Below, piece after piece: positions 16,416-23,872 of a DNA stretch of 47,814 nt; position 1 is the first letter of the stretch; each line of letters opens with the position of its first letter. The notes under the pieces were generated by a model. That model was given only the letters and a program-made list of their open reading frames with translations, made no database searches and was not told the origin of the DNA. Origin of the DNA: an uncultured Collinsella sp. (GTDB lineage: Bacteria > Actinomycetota > Coriobacteriia > Coriobacteriales > Coriobacteriaceae); contig CABUHO010000017.1 in the NCBI GenBank assembly GCA_902491395.1, forward strand, positions 1 through 47,814, given 5' to 3'. Made by a program: the position numbers and the translations under genes.

Positions 16416-18152
16416 ATGGCGAACGACAGCAAGACATGGCGGTGCGGAAAGTATGAGCTCAGCTTTGACCGTCCGCGCATCATGGGCGTCCTCAACGTGA
16501 CGCCCGATTCGTTTAGCGATGGCGGGGAGCACTTCGACCCGGACGCCGCGATCGAGTATGGCCTGGCGATGCTCGACGCCGGCGCCGACATCATCGACGT
16601 GGGCGGCGAGTCCACGCGCCCCGGCTTTACCCCGGTCAACCCCGACGAGGAGGCGCGCCGCGTGCTGCCCGTGGTGCGCGCGCTGGCCAAGGAGGGCGCC
16701 ATCGTCTCGATCGACACGCGTCATGTGGCGGTTGCCAAGGCGGCCGTGCGCTGCGGCGCCTCGATCGTCAACGACGTGACCGGCTTCACCGACCCCAAGA
16801 TGGTCGAGTTTGTTAAGACGAGCACCTGCGGCGTCATCGTGATGCATGCCGGCGAGGTCGCCGCGCCCGCGCGCACGCACGCAACGGTGCAGCTCGATAC
16901 CTCGGCAGCGGCGTTTGTTGCCGAGAAGGCACGCGAGGCGGCTGCCGAGGCCGCGCGCGAGGCCGAGAAGCCGGCCCGTCGCCGTCGCGGCAAGTTGCTG
17001 GGCGAGCCTAAGCCGGAGGCCAAGCTTCCGGGCGGCGTGGTGCAGCCCTCGTTGCCGTTTGGTGAACCGGAGCCCACGTCTGAGCCCGCAAGCGAGCAGG
17101 AGGCGCCCGCCGCCGAGCAGGCTACTGCCGCCGAGACCGTCGCGCCCGAGGCCGCGCCCGCAGCCACCGAGGCCGCATCGGAGCCCAATGACCACCTTGC
17201 CGCCATGATGCGCCGCAGCGCCCGCCGCGAGGAAGCCTACGTGCCCACCTCGCAGCTCCGCCGCTTCACCCTGCCCGATTCGGCGCCCATCATGCGCCGC
17301 GTCATGGGCTTTCTGTCCGACCAGGCCCGCGCGCTCATCCACGCCGGCGTGTCGCGCGACCGCATCTGCATCGATCCCGGTCCGGGCTTTGGCAAGACGG
17401 CCAACGAGGACATTGTCATCCAGCGCGAGACTGCCAAGATGGCGTCACTGGGCTATCCGCTCATGTGCGCCGTATCGCGCAAGCGCTTTGTGGGCGCCGT
17501 CTCGGGCGTGACCGAGGCCGCCGAGCGCGATGCCGCTACGTTTGGCGTGTGCCTGGGCGCCATCCAGGCCGGTGCCAACATCGTGCGCGTGCACGACGCC
17601 GCGGGTTTTGCGCAGTTCCTGAACGGCTACTGGGCGGTTGCCAAGCCGCAGCCGCGCCGCGCGTTTGTGGCCGTGGGCTCTAACCTGGGGCATCGCTGCG
17701 ACAACATCCGCGCCGCACGCGACATGATCGCCGAGATTCCACTCACCTGCGTGTCCAACTCCTCCAAGATCTACGAGAGCGAGCCGGCCTACGAGACGCG
17801 CCAGGACGCGTTTGCCAACGCCGTCATCGAGATCAAGACCGAGCTGGCGCCATTGGTGCTGCTCGACGAGCTCATGAAGATCGAGGCCGAGCTGGGCCGC
17901 GACCGTTCCAAAAAGGCCAAGGCCAACGGCCCGCGCACCATCGACTTGGACCTGCTGTGGATGGACGGCGAGACCCACGGCGGCAAAAAGCTGCGCCTGC
18001 CGCATCCGCTGATCGGCGAGCGCGACTTTGTGCTGGTGCCGCTCGAGGATCTGATGCACGATCCGGCGCGGTTCTTCCGCTACAACGGCGTCGAGGTCAA
18101 GGAGCCCGAGGACCGCGTGGGCCATATCGTGGGCGAATTGGGGCGCATGTAG
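16416..18152 (+). CDS. folP-folK: Dihydropteroate synthase - HPPK fusion with a large low-complexity insertion
   Basis: A 578-residue bifunctional folate enzyme. DHPS part: IMGVLNVTPDSFSDGG (22-37), DVGGESTRPG (61-70), SIDTRH, NDVTG, IDPGPGFGKT (319-328), SRKRFVG (355-361). HPPK part from ~415: FVAVGSNLGHR, NGPRTIDLDLLW. The pyrophosphokinase makes the pterin pyrophosphate that DHPS joins to p-aminobenzoate. Between MHAG (143-146) and RRFTLPDSAP (~282) lies a ~135-residue Ala/Glu/Pro-rich segment absent from ordinary DHPS. The ATG at 16416 is spaced best from TAGGAGGA; an ATG at 16410 is also in frame. A biotin-ligase-like gene starts at the next base after the stop. Confidence 0.92.
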   Translation: MANDSKTWRCGKYELSFDRPRIMGVLNVTPDSFSDGGEHFDPDAAIEYGLAMLDAGADIIDVGGESTRPGFTPVNPDEEARRVLPVVRALAKEGAIVSIDTRHVAVAKAAVRCGASIVNDVTGFTDPKMVEFVKTSTCGVIVMHAGEVAAPARTHATVQLDTSAAAFVAEKAREAAAEAAREAEKPARRRRGKLLGEPKPEAKLPGGVVQPSLPFGEPEPTSEPASEQEAPAAEQATAAETVAPEAAPAATEAASEPNDHLAAMMRRSARREEAYVPTSQLRRFTLPDSAPIMRRVMGFLSDQARALIHAGVSRDRICIDPGPGFGKTANEDIVIQRETAKMASLGYPLMCAVSRKRFVGAVSGVTEAAERDAATFGVCLGAIQAGANIVRVHDAAGFAQFLNGYWAVAKPQPRRAFVAVGSNLGHRCDNIRAARDMIAEIPLTCVSNSSKIYESEPAYETRQDAFANAVIEIKTELAPLVLLDELMKIEAELGRDRSKKAKANGPRTIDLDLLWMDGETHGGKKLRLPHPLIGERDFVLVPLEDLMHDPARFFRYNGVEVKEPEDRVGHIVGELGRM

Positions 18153-18854
18153 ATGATCGAGATGAATGCTGTTGCCGCTGGCACCGAGCTCGACGCGGCG
18201 CGTGACGCGGGCCGCGAGGGCGTGTCCGCGGGTTGGTGCGCTTGGAGCGTGGGCGAGGCGTCGTTGACGTTTTCGCTGGTTGTGCGCCCCGACGTGAATA
18301 TGCACGCCTTCCACGGCCTGCCGTTTGTGGCCGCGATGGGCATGATGGACGCGCTCGTGGGCACGGCATCGACGCCGGGCCTGGGCCTTGCCGGCAAGGT
18401 GGGTATCCAGTGGCCGAGTGACATCGTGTGCGGTGCGCCTGCGTTTGAGACGTCACTCGCGCGCGTCGCCGTTAACGGCGGTGCCGGTGCCGCGGGCATG
18501 TTTGCCGCGGTAACGGTGGATGTTGAGCGTGCGGCGCTGGGTGAGCTTGGCGTGGATATGGCCGACGAGGTGCTGGTCGAGGCATTGGCCGCCGCCTTGC
18601 TGGTCCGCGTGGACACCTGGGCGGTTGCCGCCAACACACCACAGGGCGCTGCCGGTCCGCTGGCTCCGGTGCTGGGCGAGTACTTTGACATGGTGCCACT
18701 GCTGGGTCGTCAGGTCGCGGCGGTGTCGCCCAACGGTTTGCCGCTTGCGGTCGGTGTGTTTGCGGGCCTGGACATCTGGGGCCGCGCGACCGTCAAGACC
18801 GATGCCGGCGAGCAGGAGTTTCCGCCCGAGGCCGTACGGATTCGCGGACTGTAA
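18153..18854 (+). CDS. Degenerate biotin-protein ligase-like protein
   Basis: 233 residues, directly following folPK. The layout resembles the BirA/LplA fold: LTFSLVVRPDVN (strand before the substrate pocket), IQWPSDIV (86-91 region) at the place of KWPNDI, and a C-terminal SH3-like end (GVFAGLDIWGRATVKTDAG). The GRGR..R.W biotinyl-AMP loop cannot be found and the catalytic Lys of KWPND is Gln, so ligase activity is doubtful. In many bacteria birA adjoins coaX, and coaX is the next gene here (opposite strand), which supports the homology. The role is unknown. Confidence 0.6.
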   Translation: MIEMNAVAAGTELDAARDAGREGVSAGWCAWSVGEASLTFSLVVRPDVNMHAFHGLPFVAAMGMMDALVGTASTPGLGLAGKVGIQWPSDIVCGAPAFETSLARVAVNGGAGAAGMFAAVTVDVERAALGELGVDMADEVLVEALAAALLVRVDTWAVAANTPQGAAGPLAPVLGEYFDMVPLLGRQVAAVSPNGLPLAVGVFAGLDIWGRATVKTDAGEQEFPPEAVRIRGL

Positions 18855-18890
18855 CGCGAGGCGCCCGCGTTCAAAGATAGCGATGATAAC

Positions 18891-18923
18891 AAGACCCTCC
18901 TCGGCTGTGCCGGGGAGGGTCTT
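18891..18923 (+). terminator. Terminator of the folPK operon
   Basis: AAGACCCTCC...GGAGGGTCTT forms a 10-bp stem with an inner CGG/CCG extension, 36 bp after the stop of the biotin-ligase-like gene. Confidence 0.75.
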
Positions 18924-18952
18924 GCTTGTCTGGGGAATGGGTTGTCAGTGCC

Positions 18953-19078
18953 CTATTCCTCAAAACCGAGAATCTTTCGATTTTGAGGAATAGAAAACAT
19001 GCACGATATCGCTGTGCTGGGCGTATTCGAGGAGTCTCTATTCCTCAAAAATGAAAACAATTCAGTTTTGAGGAATAG
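18953..19078. repeat. Two-unit inverted-repeat array (CTATTCCTCAAAA family)
   Basis: Two perfect 13-bp inverted repeats: 18953-18965 with 18981-18993, and 19038-19050 with 19066-19078. Both loops are exactly 15 nt; units start 85 bp apart. The array sits between convergent genes and resembles in design the CTCGATCTGTAACA arrays, with unrelated sequence. Confidence 0.85.
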
Positions 19079-19136
19079 GCTTGGCGAACGTTTGCGGGGG
19101 CTGTGGCACCGGGCGCGCTCGACTTAAACCCCCACC

Positions 19137-19910
19137 TTATCCCTGCTCCTGCATGCGGCGGTAGATTTCGCAGATACCCTTGATGGTGAGCTGCCCGTCG
19201 ACCACGTCGAAGGCATCGGTCGAATCGGCGACGATGCCGGCGAGACCGCCCGTGGCGATAACGGTGGCATCGTCGCGGCCCAGCTCGCGCTTCATGCGCG
19301 CGACCAGGCCCTCGGCCATGGCGGCGGCGCCCATCACGGCGCCGACCTTGATGCACTCTTCGGTGTCGCGACCGATGGCGTGCTTGGGCGCCTCGAGCGG
19401 CACGCTGGCGAGCTTAGCGGCACGGGCGGCAAGCGCGTCCATGGAGATGCGGATGCCCGGCGCGATCGCCCCACCAATGTAATAACCGTCCTCATCGATC
19501 ACATCGATATTGGTTGCGGTGCCAAAGTCCACCACAATCGCCGGCGCGCCGTAGAAAGTCTCGGCCGCAACGGCGTTGGCGACGCGGTCGGCGCCCACGG
19601 CCTGGGGACGCGCCGCGCGCAGCTTGGTCACGGCGGCCGTCTGCGGTCCGATGACGATGGCGTCCGCGGCGATGCGGTCGGCAACGGCGTGCCACTCGCG
19701 CGAGAGCTGCGGCACCACGCCCGCAAAGGCAATCGCGTCGACCGCGTCGAGTGAGAGGTCGTACATCTTAAAGAAGCCCATCAGGCGCACGTGGATCTCG
19801 TCGGCGGTATAGGAGCGGTCGGTGGGCATGCGCCACGACTGCACCAGCTCGTCTCCGTCAAACAGACCCATGGCCGTCTGCGTGTTTCCCATATCGATAG
19901 CGAGCAGCAT
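19137..19910 (-). CDS. coaX: Type III pantothenate kinase
   Basis: A 257-residue cytoplasmic kinase for the first step of CoA synthesis. ASKHA-fold motifs: AIDMGNTQTAMGLF at the N-terminus, GADRVANAVAA, VDFGTATNIDVID, and GGAIAPGI. The ATG at 19910 is preceded by GGGAG. Upstream in-frame codons exist but have no homology and run antisense through the tRNA gene. Confidence 0.94.
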   Translation of the reverse strand: MLLAIDMGNTQTAMGLFDGDELVQSWRMPTDRSYTADEIHVRLMGFFKMYDLSLDAVDAIAFAGVVPQLSREWHAVADRIAADAIVIGPQTAAVTKLRAARPQAVGADRVANAVAAETFYGAPAIVVDFGTATNIDVIDEDGYYIGGAIAPGIRISMDALAARAAKLASVPLEAPKHAIGRDTEECIKVGAVMGAAAMAEGLVARMKRELGRDDATVIATGGLAGIVADSTDAFDVVDGQLTIKGICEIYRRMQEQG

Positions 19911-20046
19911 GTCTACTCCCGGTGTCGGCATAAAAGGACGCGCACCATTGTATACGTGTCGTCGACGGCGCTCGGCTGCGATTCGTTTGCTGTGATATGG
20001 GCTGAGGGGTTTAAATATGAAGGAATTATGCTCTACGAGATTTTCC

Positions 20047-20075
20047 TTGCCGTTCACCGAACTCACGCGTAATAT
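20047..20075 (+). promoter_or_regulatory. Promoter of tRNA-fMet
   Basis: TTGCCG (20047-20052) and TAATAT (20070-20075) are separated by 17 bp. Predicted transcription would start about 25 bp before the mature tRNA. Confidence 0.6.
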
Positions 20076-20106
20076 TCTTTCTTGCGCACATGAGGCGCCC
20101 AGACAT

Positions 20107-20183
20107 TGCGGGGTGGAGCAGTCTGGTAGCTCGCCGGGCTCATAACCCGGAGGTCGTAGGTTCAAATCCTGCCCCCGCGACCA
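20107..20183 (+). tRNA. Initiator tRNA-fMet (CAT)
   Basis: 77 nt with encoded CCA at 20181-20183. The anticodon CAT is carried on a stem with three consecutive G-C pairs (CCGGG/CCCGG), the initiator hallmark; the T arm is GTAGGTTCAAATCCTGC. The acceptor stem is seven pairs. Its first pair is a U1-G72 wobble, in place of the C1-A72 mismatch known from B. subtilis fMet. It has its own promoter and stands alone. Confidence 0.93.
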
Positions 20184-20268
20184 AGAATTTGCAGCTCGTC
20201 GGCCTAGCCGGCGAGCTTTTTTGTTATTCCGGGACCGTGTTTTCGGTCCAATTCTCAACCTCTCAAAC

Positions 20269-20568
20269 AAAATCTCGATCTGTAACGCGTAGACCCGATT
20301 TGGACGGCTAGATGTTACAGATCGAGATTTTCCGGCAGCCGGCCCCCGTTTGTCTAAATCTGTAACACGAGGGACGGATTTTGCCGAGTTGTTGTTACAG
20401 ATTGAGATTTTCTGGCAGGCGGGTTTGGTTTGTCTCAATCTGTAACAGGTAGGGGTCAAAAGTGGGTCTAGATGTTACAGATTGAGATGTTTGATCGGAC
20501 CGAATTTGTTTGTCTCGATCTGTAACAGTAAGACCCGGTTTTGCTGGGTAACTGTTACAGATCGAGAC
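20269..20568. repeat. Four-unit alternating inverted-repeat array (CTCGATCTGTAACA family)
   Basis: Left/right arms: 20271-20286/20314-20329 (extendable to 18 perfect bp), 20352-20367/20393-20408, 20432-20447/20473-20488, 20512-20527/20553-20568. Interiors are 27, 25, 25 and 25 nt; units start about 80 bp apart, so arms alternate orientation roughly every 40 bp. Interiors share a loose ACCCGATTTTG-like pattern, so they look like diverged repeats, not acquired spacers. It fills the gap between tRNA-fMet and the reductase gene. Confidence 0.9.
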
Positions 20569-20709
20569 AAACCGACGGGCCGTCCCGCCCCATCCACCTA
20601 CCGCTACCTGCTATCCGCCGATTTCCGTTGTGCTGCTGTGCCCCCATGTCATATCCTCTAGACAACTACGCGGCACCATCGCCGCCGCGCCTACAAGAGA
20701 GGAATGTCC

Positions 20710-22740
20710 ATGACCGCACCTGCATCCAAGTTGCTCCAGCCCATTATGGTTGGCCCCCTTGAGCTCAAGAACCGCATTATGTTCCCGCCGCTGACCACCG
20801 GCTACGAGGAGCGCGACGGTTCCATCGGCGAGCGCAGCCTGGCTTTTTACGAGCGCCTAGCCCGTGGCGGCGTGAGCTACATCGTCATCGGTGACGTCGC
20901 TCCCGTCATGACCGCAAGCCCCACGCCCAAGCTGGCAACCGACGCCCAGATCCCCACGTTTAAGGCGCTGGCCGACGCCGTCCACAAGCACGGCGCCAAG
21001 GTCGCGCTGCAGCTGTTCCACCCCGAGTACGACGTGCCCGGTGTCGGCCGCATGGTCATGGGATCCATGGCCGCCGCCAAGGCCGCGCAGGAGGCCAAGG
21101 CCGCTGGCGACGAGGAGGCCTTTGCCGCCAAGATGGCCGAGTCCAACGAGATTCGCAAGCAGGCCTACGCCAAGCTGCACCACGACATGCAGCACTTTGT
21201 GAATGAGGCGAGCGTAGAGCAGCTCACCCAGATCAAGGAGGCCATCGCTGCCTCGGCCGCTCGCGCGCAGCAGGCTGGCATTGACGCCATCGAGGTCCAC
21301 GGCGATCGCTTGGTGGGTTCGCTGTGCTCGGCCATCCTCAACAAGCGTACCGACGAGTACGGCGGTTCGTTCGAGAACCGCGTTCGCTATGCGCTCGAGG
21401 TCGTCGCCGCCATTAAGGAAGCCGCGCCGCAGCTGATGGTGGAGTACAAGCTCCCCGTGATTATGGAGAACCCCGACGGCACGCCGCGCGGCAAGGGCGG
21501 CCTGCAGCCCGACGAGGCCTGCGAGTTCGCCAAGCTGCTCGAGGGCGCGGGCATCGATATGATCCAGGTCGCACAGGCCAACCACACCGGCAACATGGGC
21601 GACACTATTCCGCCCATGGGTGCCATGCCCTACAACTGGACGCTGCCCGTGGCCGAGCGTGTCAAGGCCCTGGTCTCCGTGCCGGTGGCAACCGTCGGCC
21701 GCGTCGTCTCGGTCGAGGCGGGCGAGAAGATCTTGGAAGACGGTTCGGCCGACATCATCGCTTACGGCCGCTCCCTCATGTGCGACCCCGACATTGCGCT
21801 GAAGGCCGCCACGGGTGAGCCCATCCGCGAGTGCCTCAACTGCAACAAGGGCTGCGTCGATGCGATTCAAAACCGCAAGTACATCTCGTGCGTGCTCAAT
21901 GCCGAGAACGGCGACGAGGCGACCATCGCCATCAAGCCGGGCGAGGGCGACAAGAAGGTCGCCGTGGTGGGCGGCGGTATTGCCGGCTTGGAGGCCGCGC
22001 GCGTGGCGGCCAAGCGCGGCTACGACGTGACCGTCTATGAGGCGAGCGATCACTTGGGCGGCCAGATTGTGCTGGCAGCCGCGCCTCCGCGCAAGGACGA
22101 GATCATGCGCTCGGTCGAGTATTACGAGAAGATTCTGCCCGGCCTGGGCGTGAAGGTTGAGCTCAACCATGCCGCTAGCCCCGCGGATCTCAACGCCGCC
22201 GACGCCGCGATTGTGGCCGTGGGCGCGCATGACGTGGTCATCCCCGTTCCGGGTGCCGACTCGGAGAAGGTCGTCTCGAGCTGGGACGTGCTGGCCGGCA
22301 AGGTGGAGCTTACGGGCCGCGTCGCCGTTATCGGTGGCGGCCTGGTGGGTACCGAGACTGCCGAGTACTTGCTGCAGCACGGCTGCGAGGTGGCGATCGT
22401 GGAGATGCTCGACAAGATTGCCGCGGGCGAGTCCGAGACCATTCTGCCGCTGATTATGAGCGACTTTGCCGCCCACAACGTGGAGCAGCACGTTAAGACC
22501 CGCCTGACCGCCATTACCGACGAGGGCGTGGAGGCCGTGCACACCACCGAGGACGGTGCCGAGGAGCCGGTGAAGATCGCCTGCGATTACGTGGTGATGG
22601 CCGTGGGCTCCAAGGCCAACGCGTTTGACCTGGATGGCGTGACGGTGCCCGTGACCTGCGTGGGCGACTGCTCGGGCGAGCGCACCGCCGACATCGCGAG
22701 CGCCATTCGCACGGCGTATCACGCGGCCAACGAGCTGTAG
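20710..22740 (+). CDS. Old-yellow-enzyme-type FMN/[4Fe-4S]/FAD oxidoreductase (2,4-dienoyl-CoA / enoate reductase family)
   Basis: A 676-residue three-part reductase. The N-terminal FMN TIM barrel begins LLQPIMVGPLELKNRIMFPPL. Cluster ligands C375, C378, C382 and C394 follow. The C-terminal part has FAD (VVGGGIAGLEAARVAA) and NAD(P)H (VIGGGLVGTETAEYL) folds. It would transfer hydride from NAD(P)H to an activated C=C bond. Near the barrel active site the usual HGAHGYL is HGDRLVG, and a helical Ala/Lys-rich insertion (about residues 120-170) is present, so the substrate may be unusual. The start at 20710 fits AGAGAGGA spacing; ATG 20704 is also in frame. BaiCD-like roles are possible but unproven. 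Confidence 0.88.
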   Translation: MTAPASKLLQPIMVGPLELKNRIMFPPLTTGYEERDGSIGERSLAFYERLARGGVSYIVIGDVAPVMTASPTPKLATDAQIPTFKALADAVHKHGAKVALQLFHPEYDVPGVGRMVMGSMAAAKAAQEAKAAGDEEAFAAKMAESNEIRKQAYAKLHHDMQHFVNEASVEQLTQIKEAIAASAARAQQAGIDAIEVHGDRLVGSLCSAILNKRTDEYGGSFENRVRYALEVVAAIKEAAPQLMVEYKLPVIMENPDGTPRGKGGLQPDEACEFAKLLEGAGIDMIQVAQANHTGNMGDTIPPMGAMPYNWTLPVAERVKALVSVPVATVGRVVSVEAGEKILEDGSADIIAYGRSLMCDPDIALKAATGEPIRECLNCNKGCVDAIQNRKYISCVLNAENGDEATIAIKPGEGDKKVAVVGGGIAGLEAARVAAKRGYDVTVYEASDHLGGQIVLAAAPPRKDEIMRSVEYYEKILPGLGVKVELNHAASPADLNAADAAIVAVGAHDVVIPVPGADSEKVVSSWDVLAGKVELTGRVAVIGGGLVGTETAEYLLQHGCEVAIVEMLDKIAAGESETILPLIMSDFAAHNVEQHVKTRLTAITDEGVEAVHTTEDGAEEPVKIACDYVVMAVGSKANAFDLDGVTVPVTCVGDCSGERTADIASAIRTAYHAANEL

Positions 22741-23180
22741 TTGAACATCGCGGCCAGGCGGGACGGTAGCACGGATTCGTCTCGCCCGGCTGTGTCCCGT
22801 CGGGTGTCAACCGGTGCGGGGCCTGCAAGCGCAGCAGGCCCCGCCCTTTTTGTTTTGCTCCGGTGGATGGCAATGCGCGGTAATCATGAGGAGTAAGGAC
22901 GTCTGCTGCCTTGCCGATCACTCAAAATTATTGGGGGAGGGGTTAATAACTATATCCTCTATGCCAAAGGACATAAAGAGATGCCAATTTTGTTGACAAG
23001 CGAATGACAATTAGCTGCGAGTCAGCTACCAGCGTAAATAATCGATAAAGAAATGTCGTAAATTGGTGCCAAATGCCCAGATAACACCGCGTCTATTTTA
23101 ATTAACTGCTTTGAGCAAACAGTAAAATGCTACTATCTAACTTGCACGTAAGAAAGCAGATTAACGGTTAAGGCTAAGAA
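22741..23180. other. Intergenic region, AT-rich in its right half
   Basis: Holds the terminator at 22816-22844. From about 22920 to 23180 base composition drops sharply in GC relative to the surroundings, with several TTGACA-like and TAAAAT-like hexamers (for example TTGACA near 22994 and TTGAGC near 23112). No gene is recognisable. It probably contains the promoter region of the helix-turn-helix gene at 23181. Confidence 0.5.
22816..22855 (+). terminator. Terminator of the OYE-type reductase gene
   Basis: GCGGGGCCTGC (22816-22826) pairs perfectly with GCAGGCCCCGC (22834-22844), followed by CCTTTTTG. Confidence 0.9.
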
Positions 23181-23585
23181 GTGGCAGGTATGTCGGAAGC
23201 AACTAGGACTCGCACGCATGCGCCCGAGGTTAGGCAGCGCGCCGTCGAGATCCTCCAAGAGGGGGTCGGTCATCGCGCCCTCGCCGCGGAGCTTGGCATT
23301 CCCCAGGCCACGGCTCGTCAGTGGGCCCGCGCGTATGCCGTGGGCGGTGCCGACGCCGTTCTCAACGCCGGTTCGCATCATCACACCTATTCGTACGAAG
23401 TTAAGCTCGCCGTGGTCAAGGACCGCTTGGAAAACGGCTTAACGGTTCGCGAGGCCATGATCAAGCACAAGATTCCCAGCGAGTCTTCGGTCAAGGCTTG
23501 GTGCCGCCAGTATCGCGAGAGCGGTGAGTCCGCGCTGGTTGATAAGCCGCGCGGTCGCAAGCCGCGCGTTAAAAAGGCGGAATAG
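23181..23585 (+). CDS. Helix-turn-helix protein resembling IS3-type transposase OrfA
   Basis: 134 residues, basic at the end (RGRKPRVKKAE). Two helix-turn-helix units are visible: VRQRAVEILQEGVGHRALAAELGIPQATARQWARAY and a second around LTVREAMIKHKIPSESSVKAWCRQYRE. This tandem layout is typical of IS3/IS150 OrfA. No OrfB/DDE integrase frame or terminal repeats flank it, so it is either a transposon remnant or a domesticated regulator. The start may be GTG 23181 or ATG 23190. It lies upstream of the hydrogenase operon with its own terminator. Confidence 0.72.
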   Translation: MAGMSEATRTRTHAPEVRQRAVEILQEGVGHRALAAELGIPQATARQWARAYAVGGADAVLNAGSHHHTYSYEVKLAVVKDRLENGLTVREAMIKHKIPSESSVKAWCRQYRESGESALVDKPRGRKPRVKKAE

Positions 23586-23597
23586 CGAACGGGATGG

Positions 23598-23620
23598 TGC
23601 GCCCACAGGGGCGCATTTTT
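23598..23620 (+). terminator. Terminator after the helix-turn-helix gene
   Basis: TGCGCCC/GGGCGCA stem with a 4-nt loop and five T, 13 bp after the stop codon. It separates this gene from the hydrogenase operon; 23621-23872 holds no gene and presumably the hydrogenase promoter, which I could not pinpoint. Confidence 0.9.
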
Positions 23621-23872
23621 CTTGCCACGCCAACTTTTTGGACCGTCGTGAGCCTATCGGGACATCCTCCAAAGTGGTTAATAAACCGCGCGCAGTGGCC
23701 CGTGCGCCCGCCGCCGCGATAGGGGGAGCGTCGCCTCACTGCTCCAAAGCGGACAGACTCCTTACCCCGTACGCCTAAAACTCCCCAGTTGACCGAAAAC
23801 CCGCCGCCGCTACTCCTCAACTGAGCTATAACGTTAAACAATTGCAGCGTTTTTGCATGGGGGAGTGATGGT

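Noticed and set aside
19911..20459. N-terminal extension of CoaX
   Set aside because: It would run antisense through tRNA-fMet and the repeat array; CoaX homology starts at the ATG at 19910.
20269..20568. CRISPR array with palindromic repeats
   Set aside because: Repeats are only ~16 bp and alternate orientation, interiors resemble one another, and no cas genes are near.
20857..22722. 621-codon minus-strand frame opposite the OYE reductase
   Set aside because: Shadow of a gene whose Fe-S, FAD and NAD motifs are all on the plus strand.
23586..23872. Specific promoter for the hydrogenase operon
   Set aside because: TTGACC near 23794 and TATAAC near 23827 are spaced too far apart; no convincing -35/-10 pair was found.
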